This document shows positions 48,997 through 59,645 of a stretch of DNA of 64,000 bases, piece by piece. The stretch is from Enterobacter sp. C2. Lineage in GTDB: Bacteria; Pseudomonadota; Gammaproteobacteria; Enterobacterales; Enterobacteriaceae. The position numbers were made by a program, and so were the translations under genes. The first letter of the stretch is position 1, and each line of letters starts with the position of its first letter. Below the pieces are notes generated by a model. That model was not told the origin of the DNA. It saw only the letters and a list, made by a program, of their open reading frames with translations, and searched no databases. The stretch spans positions 3,224,001 to 3,288,000 of the forward strand of contig NZ_CP082269.1 in assembly GCF_019880405.1 (NCBI RefSeq). Reading direction: 5' to 3'.

Positions 48997-49020
48997 CGCC
49001 ATAGCCCAAAGGCTATGGCG
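48997..49020. terminator. Hairpin downstream of alaS
   Basis: CGCCATAGCC-CAAA-GGCTATGGCG is a perfect 10-base stem 23 bases past the alaS stop. No T-run follows on the alaS strand, so it may protect the 3' end rather than terminate alone. Confidence 0.55.
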
Positions 49021-49042
49021 TTTGCACTCGCTTTGTTTGTTA

Positions 49043-51670
49043 TTACAGTTTTGCGCTTACCCAGCCTTTAACGCTGGCTAACGCCGCAGGAAGCGCGGAT
49101 GCGTCGGTACCGCCAGCCTGTGCCATATCTGGACGGCCACCGCCTTTACCACCCACCTGCTGGGCAACCATACCAATCAGCTCCCCTGCCTTCACGCGGT
49201 CGGTCACCTCTTTCGAGACCCCCGCAATCAGAGAAACCTTACCCTCTGCTACCGTGGCAAGAACGATTACCGCGGAACCCAGCTGGTTCTTCAGATCGTC
49301 AACCATAGTACGCAGCATCTTCGGCTCGACGCCCGCCAGCTCGCTCACCAGCAGCTTCACGCCGTTAATCTCTTCAGCCTTATCGGAGAGGTTTGCGCTC
49401 TCCTGCGCTGCCTGCTGCGCTTTCAGCTGCTGCAGCTCTTTCTCCAGCTGGCGAGTTTTATCGAGAACGGAGCGCACTTTCTCGCCCAGGTTCTGACTGT
49501 CACCCTTCAGCAGCTGAGCAATGTCCTGCAGCTGCTCGCTCTGCGCATGGAGGCTGGCAAGCGCATTTTCACCGGTAACGGCTTCAATACGACGAACGCC
49601 TGCCGCCGTGCCGGATTCCGACACGATGCGGAACAGCCCGATATCACCGGTGCGGGAGGCGTGGGTGCCGCCGCACAGCTCTGTAGAGAAGTCGCCCATG
49701 CTCAGGACGCGTACGCGCTCGTCATACTTCTCGCCAAACAGCGCCATCGCACCTTTGGCTCGCGCGTCTTCCAGATCCATAATCTGGGTTTCGATCGGCA
49801 GGTTGCGACGAATCTGGGCGTTAACCAGATCTTCAACTGCGCGGATCTCCGCAGGCTTCATGGCTTCAAAGTGGGAGAAGTCAAAGCGCAGCACCTTGTC
49901 GTTCACCAGCGAGCCTTTCTGTGCCACGTGGGTGCCCAGCACGTCGCGCAGCGCGGCGTGCATCAGGTGCGTTGCTGAGTGGTTCAGACGGATACGTTCG
50001 CGGCGGGCTTCATCCACCTCAGCCTTAACGCCGTCGCCTACTTTCAGCGAGCCGGATGCCAGCTTGCCCTGATGACCAATCGCCTGGCCATACTTCTGGG
50101 TATCGGTCACGGTAAAGGTGAAGCCATTGCCTTTCAGCTCGCCCTTGTCGCCCACCTGGCCGCCGGATTCCGCGTAGAACGGCGTTGCGTCAAGAATAAC
50201 CACCGCCTCCTGCCCTGCGCTAATCGTGTTGACGGACTGGCCCTCAACAAACAGCGCGGTGACCTTGCTGGTCAGCTCCAGGCTGTCGTAACCTTTAAAT
50301 TCAGAGGCGCCCTCAACGCGGATCATGGCGTTGTAGTCTGCGCCAAAGCCGCTGGATTCACGGGCGCGGTTGCGCTGCGCTTCCATTGCGACCTTAAAGC
50401 CCTCTTCGTCGACTTTAATATCGCGCTCGCGACAGACGTCGGCGGTGAGATCCATTGGGAAGCCGTAGGTGTCATACAGACGAAAGACGGTTTCACCGTC
50501 CAGCGTATCGCCGGTCAGCTTCGCCAGCTCTTCGTCGAGCAGCGCCAGGCCACGCTCCAGCGTGCGGGCAAACTGCTCTTCTTCGGTTTTCAGCGTCTGC
50601 TCAACCTGCGCCTGCTGGCTCTTCAGCTCTTCACCTGCCGCACCCATCACGTCGATCAGCGGGGCAACCAGCTTGTAGAAGAAGGTCTCTTTCGCGCCGA
50701 GCATGTTGCCATGACGGACCGCGCGACGAATGATACGACGCAGCACGTAGCCACGGCTCTCGTTCGACGGCAGCACGCCATCGGCGAGCAGGAACGCACA
50801 GGAGCGGATGTGGTCGGCAATCACGCGCAGGGATTTGTTGCTCAGATCGGTTGCGCCGGTCACTTTCGCGACGGCAGCGATCAGATCGCGGAACAGGTCG
50901 ATCTCATAGTTCGAGTTAACGTGCTGCAGCACTGCCGCAATACGCTCCAGACCCATACCGGTGTCCACGGATGGCTTCGGCAGCGGCTCCATGGTGCCAT
51001 CGGCCTGGCGGTTGAACTGCATAAAGACGATGTTCCAGATCTCAATGTAGCGATCGCCGTCTTCGTCCGGGCTACCCGGAGGACCGCCAGCGATATGCGC
51101 GCCGTGGTCGAAGAAGATCTCGGTACAGGGGCCGCACGGACCGGTGTCGCCCATCTGCCAGAAGTTATCAGAAGCGTAGGCACCGCCTTTGTTATCACCA
51201 ATGCGGATGATACGTTCGCGCGGGATGCCAACCTCTTTTTCCCAGATTTCGTAAGCTTCGTCGTCGGTTTCGTAGACGGTTACCCACAGGCGATCTTTCG
51301 GCAGGTTGAACCAGTTTTCACCGGTCAGCAGTTCCCATGCGTACTGGATAGCATCGTGTTTGAAATAGTCGCCAAAGCTGAAGTTACCCAGCATTTCAAA
51401 GAAGGTGTGATGGCGCGCGGTGTAACCGACGTTTTCCAGATCGTTGTGTTTACCGCCCGCACGCACGCAGCGCTGCGAGGTGGTTGCGCGGGAATAATTA
51501 CGCTTGTCGAGACCAAGGAAAACATCCTTGAACTGGTTCATCCCGGCGTTGGTAAACAGCAGAGTTGGATCGTTGTTGGGTACCAGGGAGCTGCTTGCAA
51601 CAACCTGATGACCTTTACTATGGAAAAAATCGAGAAACGCCTGACGGATCTCAGCGGTGCTCTTGCTCAT
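49043..51670 (-). CDS. alaS: Alanyl-tRNA synthetase AlaS
   Basis: An 875-residue class II synthetase. Motif 1 and 2 regions ([31 protein letters not shown]) form the N-terminal catalytic core. The editing domain zinc residues are in [12 protein letters not shown] and [15 protein letters not shown]. The C-terminal [15 protein letters not shown] is the C-Ala motif. It charges tRNA-Ala and clears mischarged Ser and Gly. Confidence 0.97.
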   Translation of the reverse strand: MSKSTAEIRQAFLDFFHSKGHQVVASSSLVPNNDPTLLFTNAGMNQFKDVFLGLDKRNYSRATTSQRCVRAGGKHNDLENVGYTARHHTFFEMLGNFSFGDYFKHDAIQYAWELLTGENWFNLPKDRLWVTVYETDDEAYEIWEKEVGIPRERIIRIGDNKGGAYASDNFWQMGDTGPCGPCTEIFFDHGAHIAGGPPGSPDEDGDRYIEIWNIVFMQFNRQADGTMEPLPKPSVDTGMGLERIAAVLQHVNSNYEIDLFRDLIAAVAKVTGATDLSNKSLRVIADHIRSCAFLLADGVLPSNESRGYVLRRIIRRAVRHGNMLGAKETFFYKLVAPLIDVMGAAGEELKSQQAQVEQTLKTEEEQFARTLERGLALLDEELAKLTGDTLDGETVFRLYDTYGFPMDLTADVCRERDIKVDEEGFKVAMEAQRNRARESSGFGADYNAMIRVEGASEFKGYDSLELTSKVTALFVEGQSVNTISAGQEAVVILDATPFYAESGGQVGDKGELKGNGFTFTVTDTQKYGQAIGHQGKLASGSLKVGDGVKAEVDEARRERIRLNHSATHLMHAALRDVLGTHVAQKGSLVNDKVLRFDFSHFEAMKPAEIRAVEDLVNAQIRRNLPIETQIMDLEDARAKGAMALFGEKYDERVRVLSMGDFSTELCGGTHASRTGDIGLFRIVSESGTAAGVRRIEAVTGENALASLHAQSEQLQDIAQLLKGDSQNLGEKVRSVLDKTRQLEKELQQLKAQQAAQESANLSDKAEEINGVKLLVSELAGVEPKMLRTMVDDLKNQLGSAVIVLATVAEGKVSLIAGVSKEVTDRVKAGELIGMVAQQVGGKGGGRPDMAQAGGTDASALPAALASVKGWVSAKL

Positions 51671-51815
51671 AATTATCCTGAAATCAAGCTAACGAAATGT
51701 CGCAGCTGGCGTTTCTCCCTGTTACAGGCGAGGACCAGCTACTGGAAAAAGTGGGAATAAGATAAGTTTTCTTGACTGCGAAGTAAAATCCCGTATGCAG
51801 CCAGGCCGTAAAATT

Positions 51816-52301
51816 TCACCAAAGTTCTTTAATATCCTCCATCAGAAATCCCCGATAGAGTAAAAAACGCTGTACTTTCACCTTCTCAGCAAAGACCGCT
51901 GGCAGCGGATCGCCATATTTGCGCTGCGCCTGCTCGCGGGCAATCTCAATCCAGTCGATGTCGCTTTCGCGCATCGCCTCTTCTCCCGTTTCCCGGTCAA
52001 TTCCCTTCTGGGTCAGCTCCTGGCGGATACGTGCCGGACCATAGCCTTTACGGCTGCGGCTGGCGATAAACTGGCGGGCAAAACGGGCATCGTCAAGATA
52101 GCGGTTTTCATAGCACCAGTTCACTACGTTATTGATATCGTCTTCGGTGGCATCTACCGGCTCAGGTCCGGTTTTGGTCATCACCGGGGCGGTCAGCTTG
52201 CGGCGGAACTCCTGTTCGCTGTGGTCGCGCATGCCGAGAATGCGCATGGCGCGATCGAGCAAGCGGGAATAGGCGGAGCGGCGGGGCGAGGTATCTGTCA
52301 T
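51816..52301 (-). CDS. recX: RecA regulator RecX
   Basis: A 161-residue three-helix-repeat protein: [41 protein letters not shown] and [15 protein letters not shown]. It limits RecA filament growth. It lies 70 bases downstream of recA, past the recA terminator, and is expressed by readthrough in E. coli. Confidence 0.95.
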   Translation of the reverse strand: MTDTSPRRSAYSRLLDRAMRILGMRDHSEQEFRRKLTAPVMTKTGPEPVDATEDDINNVVNWCYENRYLDDARFARQFIASRSRKGYGPARIRQELTQKGIDRETGEEAMRESDIDWIEIAREQAQRKYGDPLPAVFAEKVKVQRFLLYRGFLMEDIKELW

Positions 52302-52328
52302 GGCACACCTGCTGGATAGATAAATAGC

Positions 52329-52353
52329 AAAAAGGGCTGCATCGGCAGCCCTT
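52329..52353 (-). terminator. recA terminator
   Basis: On the minus strand, GGGCTGC-CGAT-GCAGCCC followed by TTTTT, 19 bases after the recA stop. Confidence 0.9.
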
Positions 52354-52371
52354 GTTTATTACGTCAGATTA

Positions 52372-53499
<1,128 letters not shown>

Positions 53500-53505
53500 T
53501 CATTA

Positions 53506-53525
53506 TACTGTATACGCATACAGTA
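53506..53525 (-). promoter_or_regulatory. LexA (SOS) box of recA
   Basis: TACTGTATACGCATACAGTA is a near-perfect palindromic SOS box, CTGT-N8-ACAG, 70 bases before the recA start and touching the end of pncC. Confidence 0.95.
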
Positions 53526-54023
53526 TCAAGCTCTTTGTAGAAAATGTTGCCACAGGGTTTGCAGGGCATACGCGGTGGCCTGACGGCGCACGCTTTCACG
53601 GTCACCGGCGAAGCATTCCCGCCGAGTGATCCCCTCTCCCGCCGCGCTGGCGAAGCCAAACCAGACCGTGCCGACCGGCTTGTTTTCGCTGCCGCCGTCC
53701 GGGCCCGCGATACCGCTAATAGAGACGGCATAGGTCGCACGGGCGGCCTTAATTGCACCGATCGCCATCTCAACGACCACTGGCTCGCTGACCGCCCCGT
53801 GCTGGGCTAACGTCTCGGGTTTTACGCCGATCATCTGCGCCTTGGCTTCATTAGAATAGGTGACAAAACCCCGTTCAAACCAGGCAGAGCTGCCGGCAAT
53901 ATCGGTAATGGCTTTGGCTACCCAGCCGCCGGTACAGGATTCAGCCGTGGTCACGGTCGCGCCGCGCGCCTTTAGCGCCAGGCCTATGCGCTCGCTGAGC
54001 TGCATCAATTCAGTGTCAGTCAT
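53526..54023 (-). CDS. pncC: Nicotinamide-nucleotide amidohydrolase PncC (YgaD)
   Basis: A 165-residue CinA C-terminal domain protein that deamidates NMN in NAD salvage. TTAESCTGGWVAKAITDIAGSS and SISGIAGPDGGSENKPVGTVW are the family motifs. Its position directly upstream of recA is the conserved one. Confidence 0.95.
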   Translation of the reverse strand: MTDTELMQLSERIGLALKARGATVTTAESCTGGWVAKAITDIAGSSAWFERGFVTYSNEAKAQMIGVKPETLAQHGAVSEPVVVEMAIGAIKAARATYAVSISGIAGPDGGSENKPVGTVWFGFASAAGEGITRRECFAGDRESVRRQATAYALQTLWQHFLQRA

Positions 54024-54159
54024 AACCGCTCCGTAAACGGCTGAAATGAGAGAGATAAGATAGCACTTTCTCTCTTAATATGGGGGCGAAGGCAGGATTT
54101 TACGAGGGTGATTCAGAAAAAAGGCCAGCGTGCGCTGGCCGCTCTGTTTTATAAATAGC

Positions 54160-55038
54160 TTACTTCATGCTGCTGGCAAGGGTTTCGACGTTATGGCGAA
54201 ACGCGCTGGCGTAGGTATCCGCGACGCCGCCTTTCGGGCTGAGCGCCTCGGGGTAGAGTTCACCGCCGGGCTGTGCGCCAGTAGCGCTGGCAATCTGCTT
54301 CACCAGGCGCGGATCAAGCTGGTTCTCCAGGAACCATGTTTTCACGCCGTCGGCTTTGATCTGCTGGATCAGCGCCCCTACCTTCGCCGCGCTGGCCTCG
54401 CTCTCTGACGAGATACCCTGCGGCGCCATAAAGTGCACCCCGTAGGCGCGGCCAAAGTAACCAAAGGCATCATGGCTAGTGAGCACCTTGCGCTTTGCCT
54501 CTGGAATGGCGCTAAAACGCGCCTTTGCCCAGCTATCAAGCTGCTGAAGCTGGGCGATGTAGCGCTGACCGCTGGCGTTGAGCGCCGCCTCATCATCCGG
54601 GTCGGCTTTGACCAATGCCGCCAGGATAGTCTGTGCGTAGCGTACGCCGTTGCCCGCGCTGTTCCATGCGTGTGGATCGGTCACCGTCTCGCCATCCTCA
54701 TTCAGCATATGGGTCTCGACGCCCTGGGATGCAACCACCAGCGGGCCGGTAAACCCGGAGGCGCTCACCAGCCGATCCAGCCACCCCTCAAGTCCCAGAC
54801 CGTTGACCACCACCACGTCAGCTTTAGCCAGCGCCGCGCTATCTTTAGGCGATGGCTCAAAGGTATGCGGATCGCCATCCGGCCCCACCAGCGTTGTCAC
54901 CTTTACATGCTCGCCGCCTATCTGGCTCACCATATCCCCAAGAATGGAGAAGCTGGCGACCACGTTCAGCGTTTTTGCCATTGCGCTCTGCGCCATCATG
55001 CCCAGCGTCAATGCCAGAACGACCCCTGTACGTTTCAT
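54160..55038 (-). CDS. Zinc ABC transporter periplasmic binding protein
   Basis: A 292-residue cluster A-I metal-binding protein with a signal peptide (MKRTGVVLALTLGMMAQSAMA). Metal ligands are probably the His in GDPHTFEPSP, the His in DPHAWNS, and acidic and His residues in VLTSHDAFGYFG and ENQLD. It lacks the His-rich loop of ZnuA, so it is more like the ZniA/AztC or SitA groups. It lies 18 bases after the permease gene. Zinc specificity is inferred from the Zur-type operator upstream of the operon. Confidence 0.85.
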   Translation of the reverse strand: MKRTGVVLALTLGMMAQSAMAKTLNVVASFSILGDMVSQIGGEHVKVTTLVGPDGDPHTFEPSPKDSAALAKADVVVVNGLGLEGWLDRLVSASGFTGPLVVASQGVETHMLNEDGETVTDPHAWNSAGNGVRYAQTILAALVKADPDDEAALNASGQRYIAQLQQLDSWAKARFSAIPEAKRKVLTSHDAFGYFGRAYGVHFMAPQGISSESEASAAKVGALIQQIKADGVKTWFLENQLDPRLVKQIASATGAQPGGELYPEALSPKGGVADTYASAFRHNVETLASSMK

Positions 55039-55056
55039 CTGTTTTCCTCTTTATAA

Positions 55057-55917
55057 TTAAAAAAACGCGCGCAGACCGTCTGCGAGCCTGCTGCGCGTGC
55101 CACATAAAACCGAGATAAAAAAGAGTACGCTGGCGGTGAGCACAATCGCTGGCCCGGCGGGCAGTCCCGCCGTCCATGAGAGGCTCAGCCCTAGCCAGGC
55201 ACAGAGCGCGCCCCCGAGCGCCGCCAACAGCAGCAGTCCAGGCAGCGTCCTTGCCCAGCAGCGGGCGGCCACGGCGGGTAACATCATCACCCCGACCGCC
55301 ATTAGCGTACCGAGCACCTGGAAACCGGCCACCAGGTTGAGCACCAGCAGAGCGAGAAACAGGCCGTGCAGCAGCGACGGCAGACGACGGGCATTAACTT
55401 CCAGAAAGCTGCTGTCAAAGGCTTCGCTTACCAGTCCCCGATAGAAGAGCGCGAGAGAGAGCAGCGTCAGGCTGGCCACCCCGCAAACGAACAGGGCAGC
55501 ATCGCTGTCCACCGCCAGAATAGAGCCAAACAGCAGATGCAGCAGATCGACGCTGGAGCCGCGTAGCGAGACCAGCGTAACGCCCAGCGCTAACGAACCG
55601 AGGTAGAATCCGGCAAAGCTGGCATCCTCCCGCAGCGGCGTCCGGCGGCTGACCAGACCGGCGATTAACGCCACGGCGATCCCGGCAATAAAGCCGCCGA
55701 TGGTCATCGCCAGCAGTGACATACCGCTCAGCAGATACCCCACCGCGACGCCTGGCAGGATGGCGTGCGACAAGGCATCGCCCATCAGGCTCATCCGCCG
55801 CAGCAGCAGAAAGACGCCCAGCGCAGTCGTGCTTACCGACAGAGCCAGGCAGACCACCAGCGCCCGGCGCATAAAGCCAAATTCGATAAAGGGCTGAAAA
55901 AAGAGATGCCAGATCAT
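55057..55917 (-). CDS. Zinc ABC transporter permease (ABC-3 family)
   Basis: A 286-residue inner-membrane permease with eight or nine hydrophobic segments. FMRRALVVCLALSVSTTALG, LMGDALSHAILPGVAVGYL and GTLMAVGVMMLPAVAAR are ABC-3 hallmarks for Zn/Mn importers. It overlaps the ATPase gene by four bases and belongs to one operon with the 36-residue peptide, the ATPase and the binding protein. Confidence 0.9.
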   Translation of the reverse strand: MIWHLFFQPFIEFGFMRRALVVCLALSVSTTALGVFLLLRRMSLMGDALSHAILPGVAVGYLLSGMSLLAMTIGGFIAGIAVALIAGLVSRRTPLREDASFAGFYLGSLALGVTLVSLRGSSVDLLHLLFGSILAVDSDAALFVCGVASLTLLSLALFYRGLVSEAFDSSFLEVNARRLPSLLHGLFLALLVLNLVAGFQVLGTLMAVGVMMLPAVAARCWARTLPGLLLLAALGGALCAWLGLSLSWTAGLPAGPAIVLTASVLFFISVLCGTRSRLADGLRAFF

Positions 55918-56564
55918 GCCGCCTCCGCCGTTGCGCCCCAGAAGACGTTATCCGTATCCAGACGCAGGATTTGTGGGAAGTAGCGTGCAACCCGCTCACT
56001 GTCATGCAGCACCGCCAGCAGAGTCTGCCCCTGCCGGTGCATATCGACCATGACCTCCATGAGTAGCTGACTGGTGCTCTCATCAATGCCGGTGAAGGGT
56101 TCGTCGAGCATGACCAGCGGGGCCTCCTGTACCAGTACCCTGGCGAAAAGCATACGTTGAAACTGACCGCCTGAGAGTCGATCGATTGTGACGTGGGCAA
56201 GCGCCAGCAGGCCGACGCGGTCAAGGGACGCTGCTACACGCTGACGGGCGCTGCGGCCCAGCCCTGAAAAGAGGCCGGTACGCGGCCAGCAGCCCATGCT
56301 GACCACATCCTGCACCGTGACGGGGAAATCCGACTGCAAGGCATGGCGCTGCGCCAGCCAGCCAATTGTCGGGCGCGTCGAATGCCAGCGCAGAGTGCCG
56401 CTCACCGCGGGCTGGAAACCGGCAAGGGTTTTGAGCAGGGTCGATTTTCCGCAGCCGTTAGCACCGACGATAGCGGTCATGCTGCCCGCTTCAATAACCC
56501 CACTTAGCGCTGGCGTAACAGCCTGTCCACCGTAACCGGCAACCAGATGATCAAGCTCTATCAT
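55914..56564 (-). CDS. Zinc ABC transporter ATP-binding protein
   Basis: A 216-residue ATPase. Walker A is GANGCGKST, the signature is LSGGQFQRMLFARV, and Walker B is LVMLDEPFTGID. The ATG at 56564 overlaps the stop of the small upstream ORF (ATGA) and gives the usual MIELDHLVAGYGG start; a longer frame from 56597 would start inside that ORF. Confidence 0.9.
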   Translation of the reverse strand: MIELDHLVAGYGGQAVTPALSGVIEAGSMTAIVGANGCGKSTLLKTLAGFQPAVSGTLRWHSTRPTIGWLAQRHALQSDFPVTVQDVVSMGCWPRTGLFSGLGRSARQRVAASLDRVGLLALAHVTIDRLSGGQFQRMLFARVLVQEAPLVMLDEPFTGIDESTSQLLMEVMVDMHRQGQTLLAVLHDSERVARYFPQILRLDTDNVFWGATAEAA

Positions 56565-56671
56565 GGCAGCGCAACCGCCCAGAGCGTGAAAGCCCACAAT
56601 AACGCCAGCAACAGTGCGGCCATTGCCAGTCGTAGACCAGCGGAGAGAGAGAAGAACGAACGGGACGTCAT
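56561..56671 (-). CDS. 36-residue membrane peptide at the head of the zinc operon
   Basis: MTSRSFFSLSAGLRLAMAAL followed by LLALLWAFTLWAVALP: a basic, serine-rich start and one strong hydrophobic helix (residues 14-35). AGGCAGG precedes the ATG, and its TGA overlaps the ATPase ATG, a standard coupling arrangement. It lies between the Zur-type operator and the ATPase, so it is probably translated. It could be a small regulatory subunit of the transporter or a leader for coupling; I know of no characterised homologue. Confidence 0.6.
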   Translation of the reverse strand: MTSRSFFSLSAGLRLAMAALLLALLWAFTLWAVALP

Positions 56672-56697
56672 TAGCCTGCCTGCAAGATTACACTGAA

Positions 56698-56711
56698 TAT
56701 GTTATAACATA
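56698..56711. promoter_or_regulatory. Zur-type operator of the zinc import operon
   Basis: TATGTTATAACATA is a perfect 14-base palindrome within the longer AATATGTTATAACATAACA, matching the core of enterobacterial Zur boxes (GTTATANTATAAC type). It is 27 bases upstream of the first start codon, so it should overlap the promoter and cause repression in zinc-replete cells. Confidence 0.75.
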
Positions 56712-56806
56712 ACAATAACCAGCCGAGGCGCGGATGTAAACAAGGGTTAAAAAAGGGAGTGCATCAAAATGTTACAGAGATCCCCTCCCGCAGGAGGGGA
56801 GAGAGA

Positions 56807-57889
56807 TTACTGTACGCGAGCCAGTGACACCGCCTGGCCCAGCTGCCAGACCGCCATTGCATAGTGGGTACTCGCGTTGTAACGGGTGATGGTGTAGAAG
56901 TTCGGCAGGCCGTACCAGTATTCGTACCCGGTGCCGACGTCGAGGCGCAGCAGGCTCACCTGCTGATGGTTGCCCACCGGCTGCTGCGGCGTCAGGCCAG
57001 CGGCCGCCAGCTGCGAGACGCTGTATTTGGTTTTAAAGCCGTTTGCCAGCCCCGGTGCCTGGCCGTTAGCCGGAATAGCGACCGGATCGCCCTTCACCCA
57101 GCCATTGGCTTTAAAGTAGTTCGCTACGCTGCCAATGGCGTCAACCGGATCCCACAGGTTAATGTGACCGTCGCCGTTAAAGTCGACCGCCAGCTTTTTA
57201 TAGGATGAGGGCATAAACTGACCGTAGCCCATCGCCCCGGCAAAGGAGCCTTTCAGCTCCAGCGGATCGTCCTGCTCGTCGCGGGCCATCAGCAGGAAGG
57301 TCTCCAGCTCGCTGGAGAAGTACTCGGCGCGGCGCGGGTAGTTAAATGACAGGGTCGCCAGCGCGTCGAGAATACGCGTTTTACCCATCACGCGGCCCCA
57401 GCGGGTCTCAACCCCGATAATGCCCACGATAATCTCCGGCGGCACGCCGTAGACCTGCCAGGCGCGGTTGAGGGCGTCTTCATACTGGTTCCAGAATGCG
57501 ACGCCGTTCTGCACGTTGTCCGGGGTAATAAACTGCTTCTTGTAGCGCAGCCATGCGCCGTTCGGGCCAACCGGGGCTGGGCCAGTAGGTGCCTGGCGAT
57601 CCATCAGGCGCAGGACGTAATCAAGACGCTTCGCCTGGGATAAAATTTCACGCAGCTGCTGGGGATCGAAACCATGCTTGCTGACCATTTTATTAATGAA
57701 CTGCTCTGCCGCCGGGTTATTGGCAAAGTCACCGCCTGACATGATGACATCATGCTGGGGCTGAAGCAGGAAGCCGCCGGATGGCGTACCGGTGGTAGCC
57801 GGAGGCGCTTCAGGCGTTTTGGGTTTGCTGCTGCAGGCAGAGAGCAAAACAAGCGCGGGAAGAAGAGTGATATAACGACGCTTAAACAT
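56807..57889 (-). CDS. mltB: Membrane-bound lytic transglycosylase B
   Basis: A 360-residue lipoprotein that cleaves peptidoglycan with 1,6-anhydro products. The signal MFKRRYITLLPALVLLSACSS ends in the lipobox LSAC. The catalytic Glu is in IIGVETRWGRVMGK; FAGAMGYGQFMPSSYKKLAVDFNGDG is the family motif with an EF-hand-like loop. In E. coli the srl operon follows; here norR follows directly. Confidence 0.95.
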   Translation of the reverse strand: MFKRRYITLLPALVLLSACSSKPKTPEAPPATTGTPSGGFLLQPQHDVIMSGGDFANNPAAEQFINKMVSKHGFDPQQLREILSQAKRLDYVLRLMDRQAPTGPAPVGPNGAWLRYKKQFITPDNVQNGVAFWNQYEDALNRAWQVYGVPPEIIVGIIGVETRWGRVMGKTRILDALATLSFNYPRRAEYFSSELETFLLMARDEQDDPLELKGSFAGAMGYGQFMPSSYKKLAVDFNGDGHINLWDPVDAIGSVANYFKANGWVKGDPVAIPANGQAPGLANGFKTKYSVSQLAAAGLTPQQPVGNHQQVSLLRLDVGTGYEYWYGLPNFYTITRYNASTHYAMAVWQLGQAVSLARVQ

Positions 57890-57923
57890 GGGTTGTCCCT
57901 AATACAAAATCGACCTGAGAGAA

Positions 57924-59456
57924 TCATGGTAAATCATCTGGCTGGCCTTTCAAGCCCAGCCGCTTCGCCAGCCGGTGCAGGTTGGCAACGTCCATCTCCA
58001 GCGCCCTGGCACAGGCGGCCCAGCTGTGGTTATGCTGCGCCAGTGCCTGGCGGATAGTGTGGCGTTGAAAATCCTCCGTCGCCTCGCGCAGGTTTCTGCC
58101 CGGTACGGGGGGTGGAGCGTCCGGTATCTGCGGCAGAGGCGCGTCGGCAAAGGCAAAGTGCTGCGCCTCCAGCGTGACTTCATCCCCTGCCCGTGCGGCA
58201 CGCGCCAGCACTACGGCACGGTGGATGGCGTGCTCCAGCTCGCGCACGTTGCCCGGCCAGCCATACTGTAGCAGCTGCGAACGCGCTCCGCTGCTTAATA
58301 GCACCTGCGCGAGGCCAAAGCGCTGTCGGCACTGCTCGCAGAAGTACCCCGCCAGCAGCACCACATCCTCACCGCGCTCGCGCAGCGGCGGCACCGCCAG
58401 CGGAAAGACGCTCAGGCGGTGGAAGAGATCGGCACGAAAGCGTCCGGCCAGCACCTCTTCCCGCAGATCGCGGTTGGTAGCCGCCAGCACCCGAACATTA
58501 ACCCGCAGGCTGCGATCGTCCCCGACGCGTTGAATATCGCCATACTGCAACACGCGCAGCAGCTTAGCCTGGAGCGCCAGCGACAGCTCGCCAATCTCAT
58601 CAAGGAACAGCGTGCCGTTATCGGCCATCTCAAACTTGCCGCTGCGGTTGCTGATCGCACCGGTAAACGCCCCTTTGACGTGACCAAACAGCTCGCTCTC
58701 CGCCACGCTCTCCGGCAGCGCCGCGCAGTTAAGATAGACCAGCGGCTGGTCTGCACGCGGAGAGCCTTCATGAATGGCTTTCGCCACCAGCTCTTTACCG
58801 GTGCCGGTCTCGCCGCTAATCAGCACGTTCAAATCCGAGGCGGCAACAATATCGATCTCTTTTTTCAGCTGCGTCATGCCCGGCGACAGGCCGATCATCC
58901 GGGTGGTGGTCACCGGCTCGAAGATCGCAGGCGCGCCCGGGAGCATATTCTGGCTCTCCAGCTGCTCAATCAGCAGGGCGTTATTGAGCGCCCCCGCCGC
59001 CAGAGCGGCAATCAGCCGCAGCTCCTCATCGCTGAAGTTATCGAAGCGATCCGGCGACATGCCGTCTAAGGTCAGGGCACCAATCAGGTGCTGCCCGGCA
59101 AACAGCGGCAGGCCGATGCAGGCGTGCACTTTCAGCTCTTCCTGGCCCGGAATGAGTCCGTCATAGGGATCGGGCAGATCGCTGTCGGCCGGAAAACGCA
59201 CCACGTCCCCTGCCCTGGCGATGGCCTCCAGCCGGGGATGTCCCTCAAGGGTAAAACGCCGCCCCAGCACGTCTGGCGCGAGGCCGTCGATGGCTAACGG
59301 AATAAACTCCCGCGCGCTGTAGCGCAGCAGCGCCGAGGCGTCGCAGCCTAAGACCTGACGCAGGGTGGCGATCAGCCGCTGAAAGCGATCCTGATGGCCG
59401 ATGCCGCTTTGTAACTCAATGGCGATCCCCGCTAATACCTCAACTGAAAAACTCAT
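57924..59456 (-). CDS. norR: Nitric oxide-responsive activator NorR
   Basis: A 510-residue sigma-54 activator. The N-terminal GAF domain (about residues 20-165) holds the NO-sensing non-haem iron. The AAA+ domain has Walker A GETGTGKE and the sigma-54 contact GAFTGA in [12 protein letters not shown]. The C-terminal helix-turn-helix is [26 protein letters not shown]. The ATG at 59456 gives the known [16 protein letters not shown] start. Confidence 0.95.
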   Translation of the reverse strand: MSFSVEVLAGIAIELQSGIGHQDRFQRLIATLRQVLGCDASALLRYSAREFIPLAIDGLAPDVLGRRFTLEGHPRLEAIARAGDVVRFPADSDLPDPYDGLIPGQEELKVHACIGLPLFAGQHLIGALTLDGMSPDRFDNFSDEELRLIAALAAGALNNALLIEQLESQNMLPGAPAIFEPVTTTRMIGLSPGMTQLKKEIDIVAASDLNVLISGETGTGKELVAKAIHEGSPRADQPLVYLNCAALPESVAESELFGHVKGAFTGAISNRSGKFEMADNGTLFLDEIGELSLALQAKLLRVLQYGDIQRVGDDRSLRVNVRVLAATNRDLREEVLAGRFRADLFHRLSVFPLAVPPLRERGEDVVLLAGYFCEQCRQRFGLAQVLLSSGARSQLLQYGWPGNVRELEHAIHRAVVLARAARAGDEVTLEAQHFAFADAPLPQIPDAPPPVPGRNLREATEDFQRHTIRQALAQHNHSWAACARALEMDVANLHRLAKRLGLKGQPDDLP

Positions 59457-59468
59457 CGTTACCTCGCT

Positions 59469-59524
59469 GTCACTTTGACAATGCATAGTGTCATATTGAC
59501 AATAATTATGACAGTCAAAATGAC
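59469..59524 (+). promoter_or_regulatory. Three NorR enhancer sites between norR and norV
   Basis: GTCACTTTGAC (59469-59479), GTCATATTGAC (59490-59500) and GTCAAAATGAC (59514-59524) all fit GTCA-N3-TGAC. Three sites are needed for NorR oligomerisation in E. coli. Confidence 0.95.
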
Positions 59525-59580
59525 TACTCATCTGGAGTTATCTCACCAATAAATCATTAAATTTCATTGATTTAAAAAGT

Positions 59581-59595
59581 TGGCATGCAACTTGA
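59581..59595 (+). promoter_or_regulatory. Sigma-54 promoter of norVW
   Basis: TGGCAT-GCAAC-TTGA places the -24 GG and -12 element (TTGA instead of TTGC) at the right spacing, 50 bases before norV. Confidence 0.75.
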
Positions 59596-59645
59596 TATAA
59601 GCAAAGCATCTGAGTCAAACATGCTGAATTGAAATTGAGGTTGCT

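Noticed and set aside
49979-51760. 593-codon rightward ORF opposite alaS
   Set aside because: Mirror frame of the alaS gene with no independent start signal; a shadow caused by codon bias.
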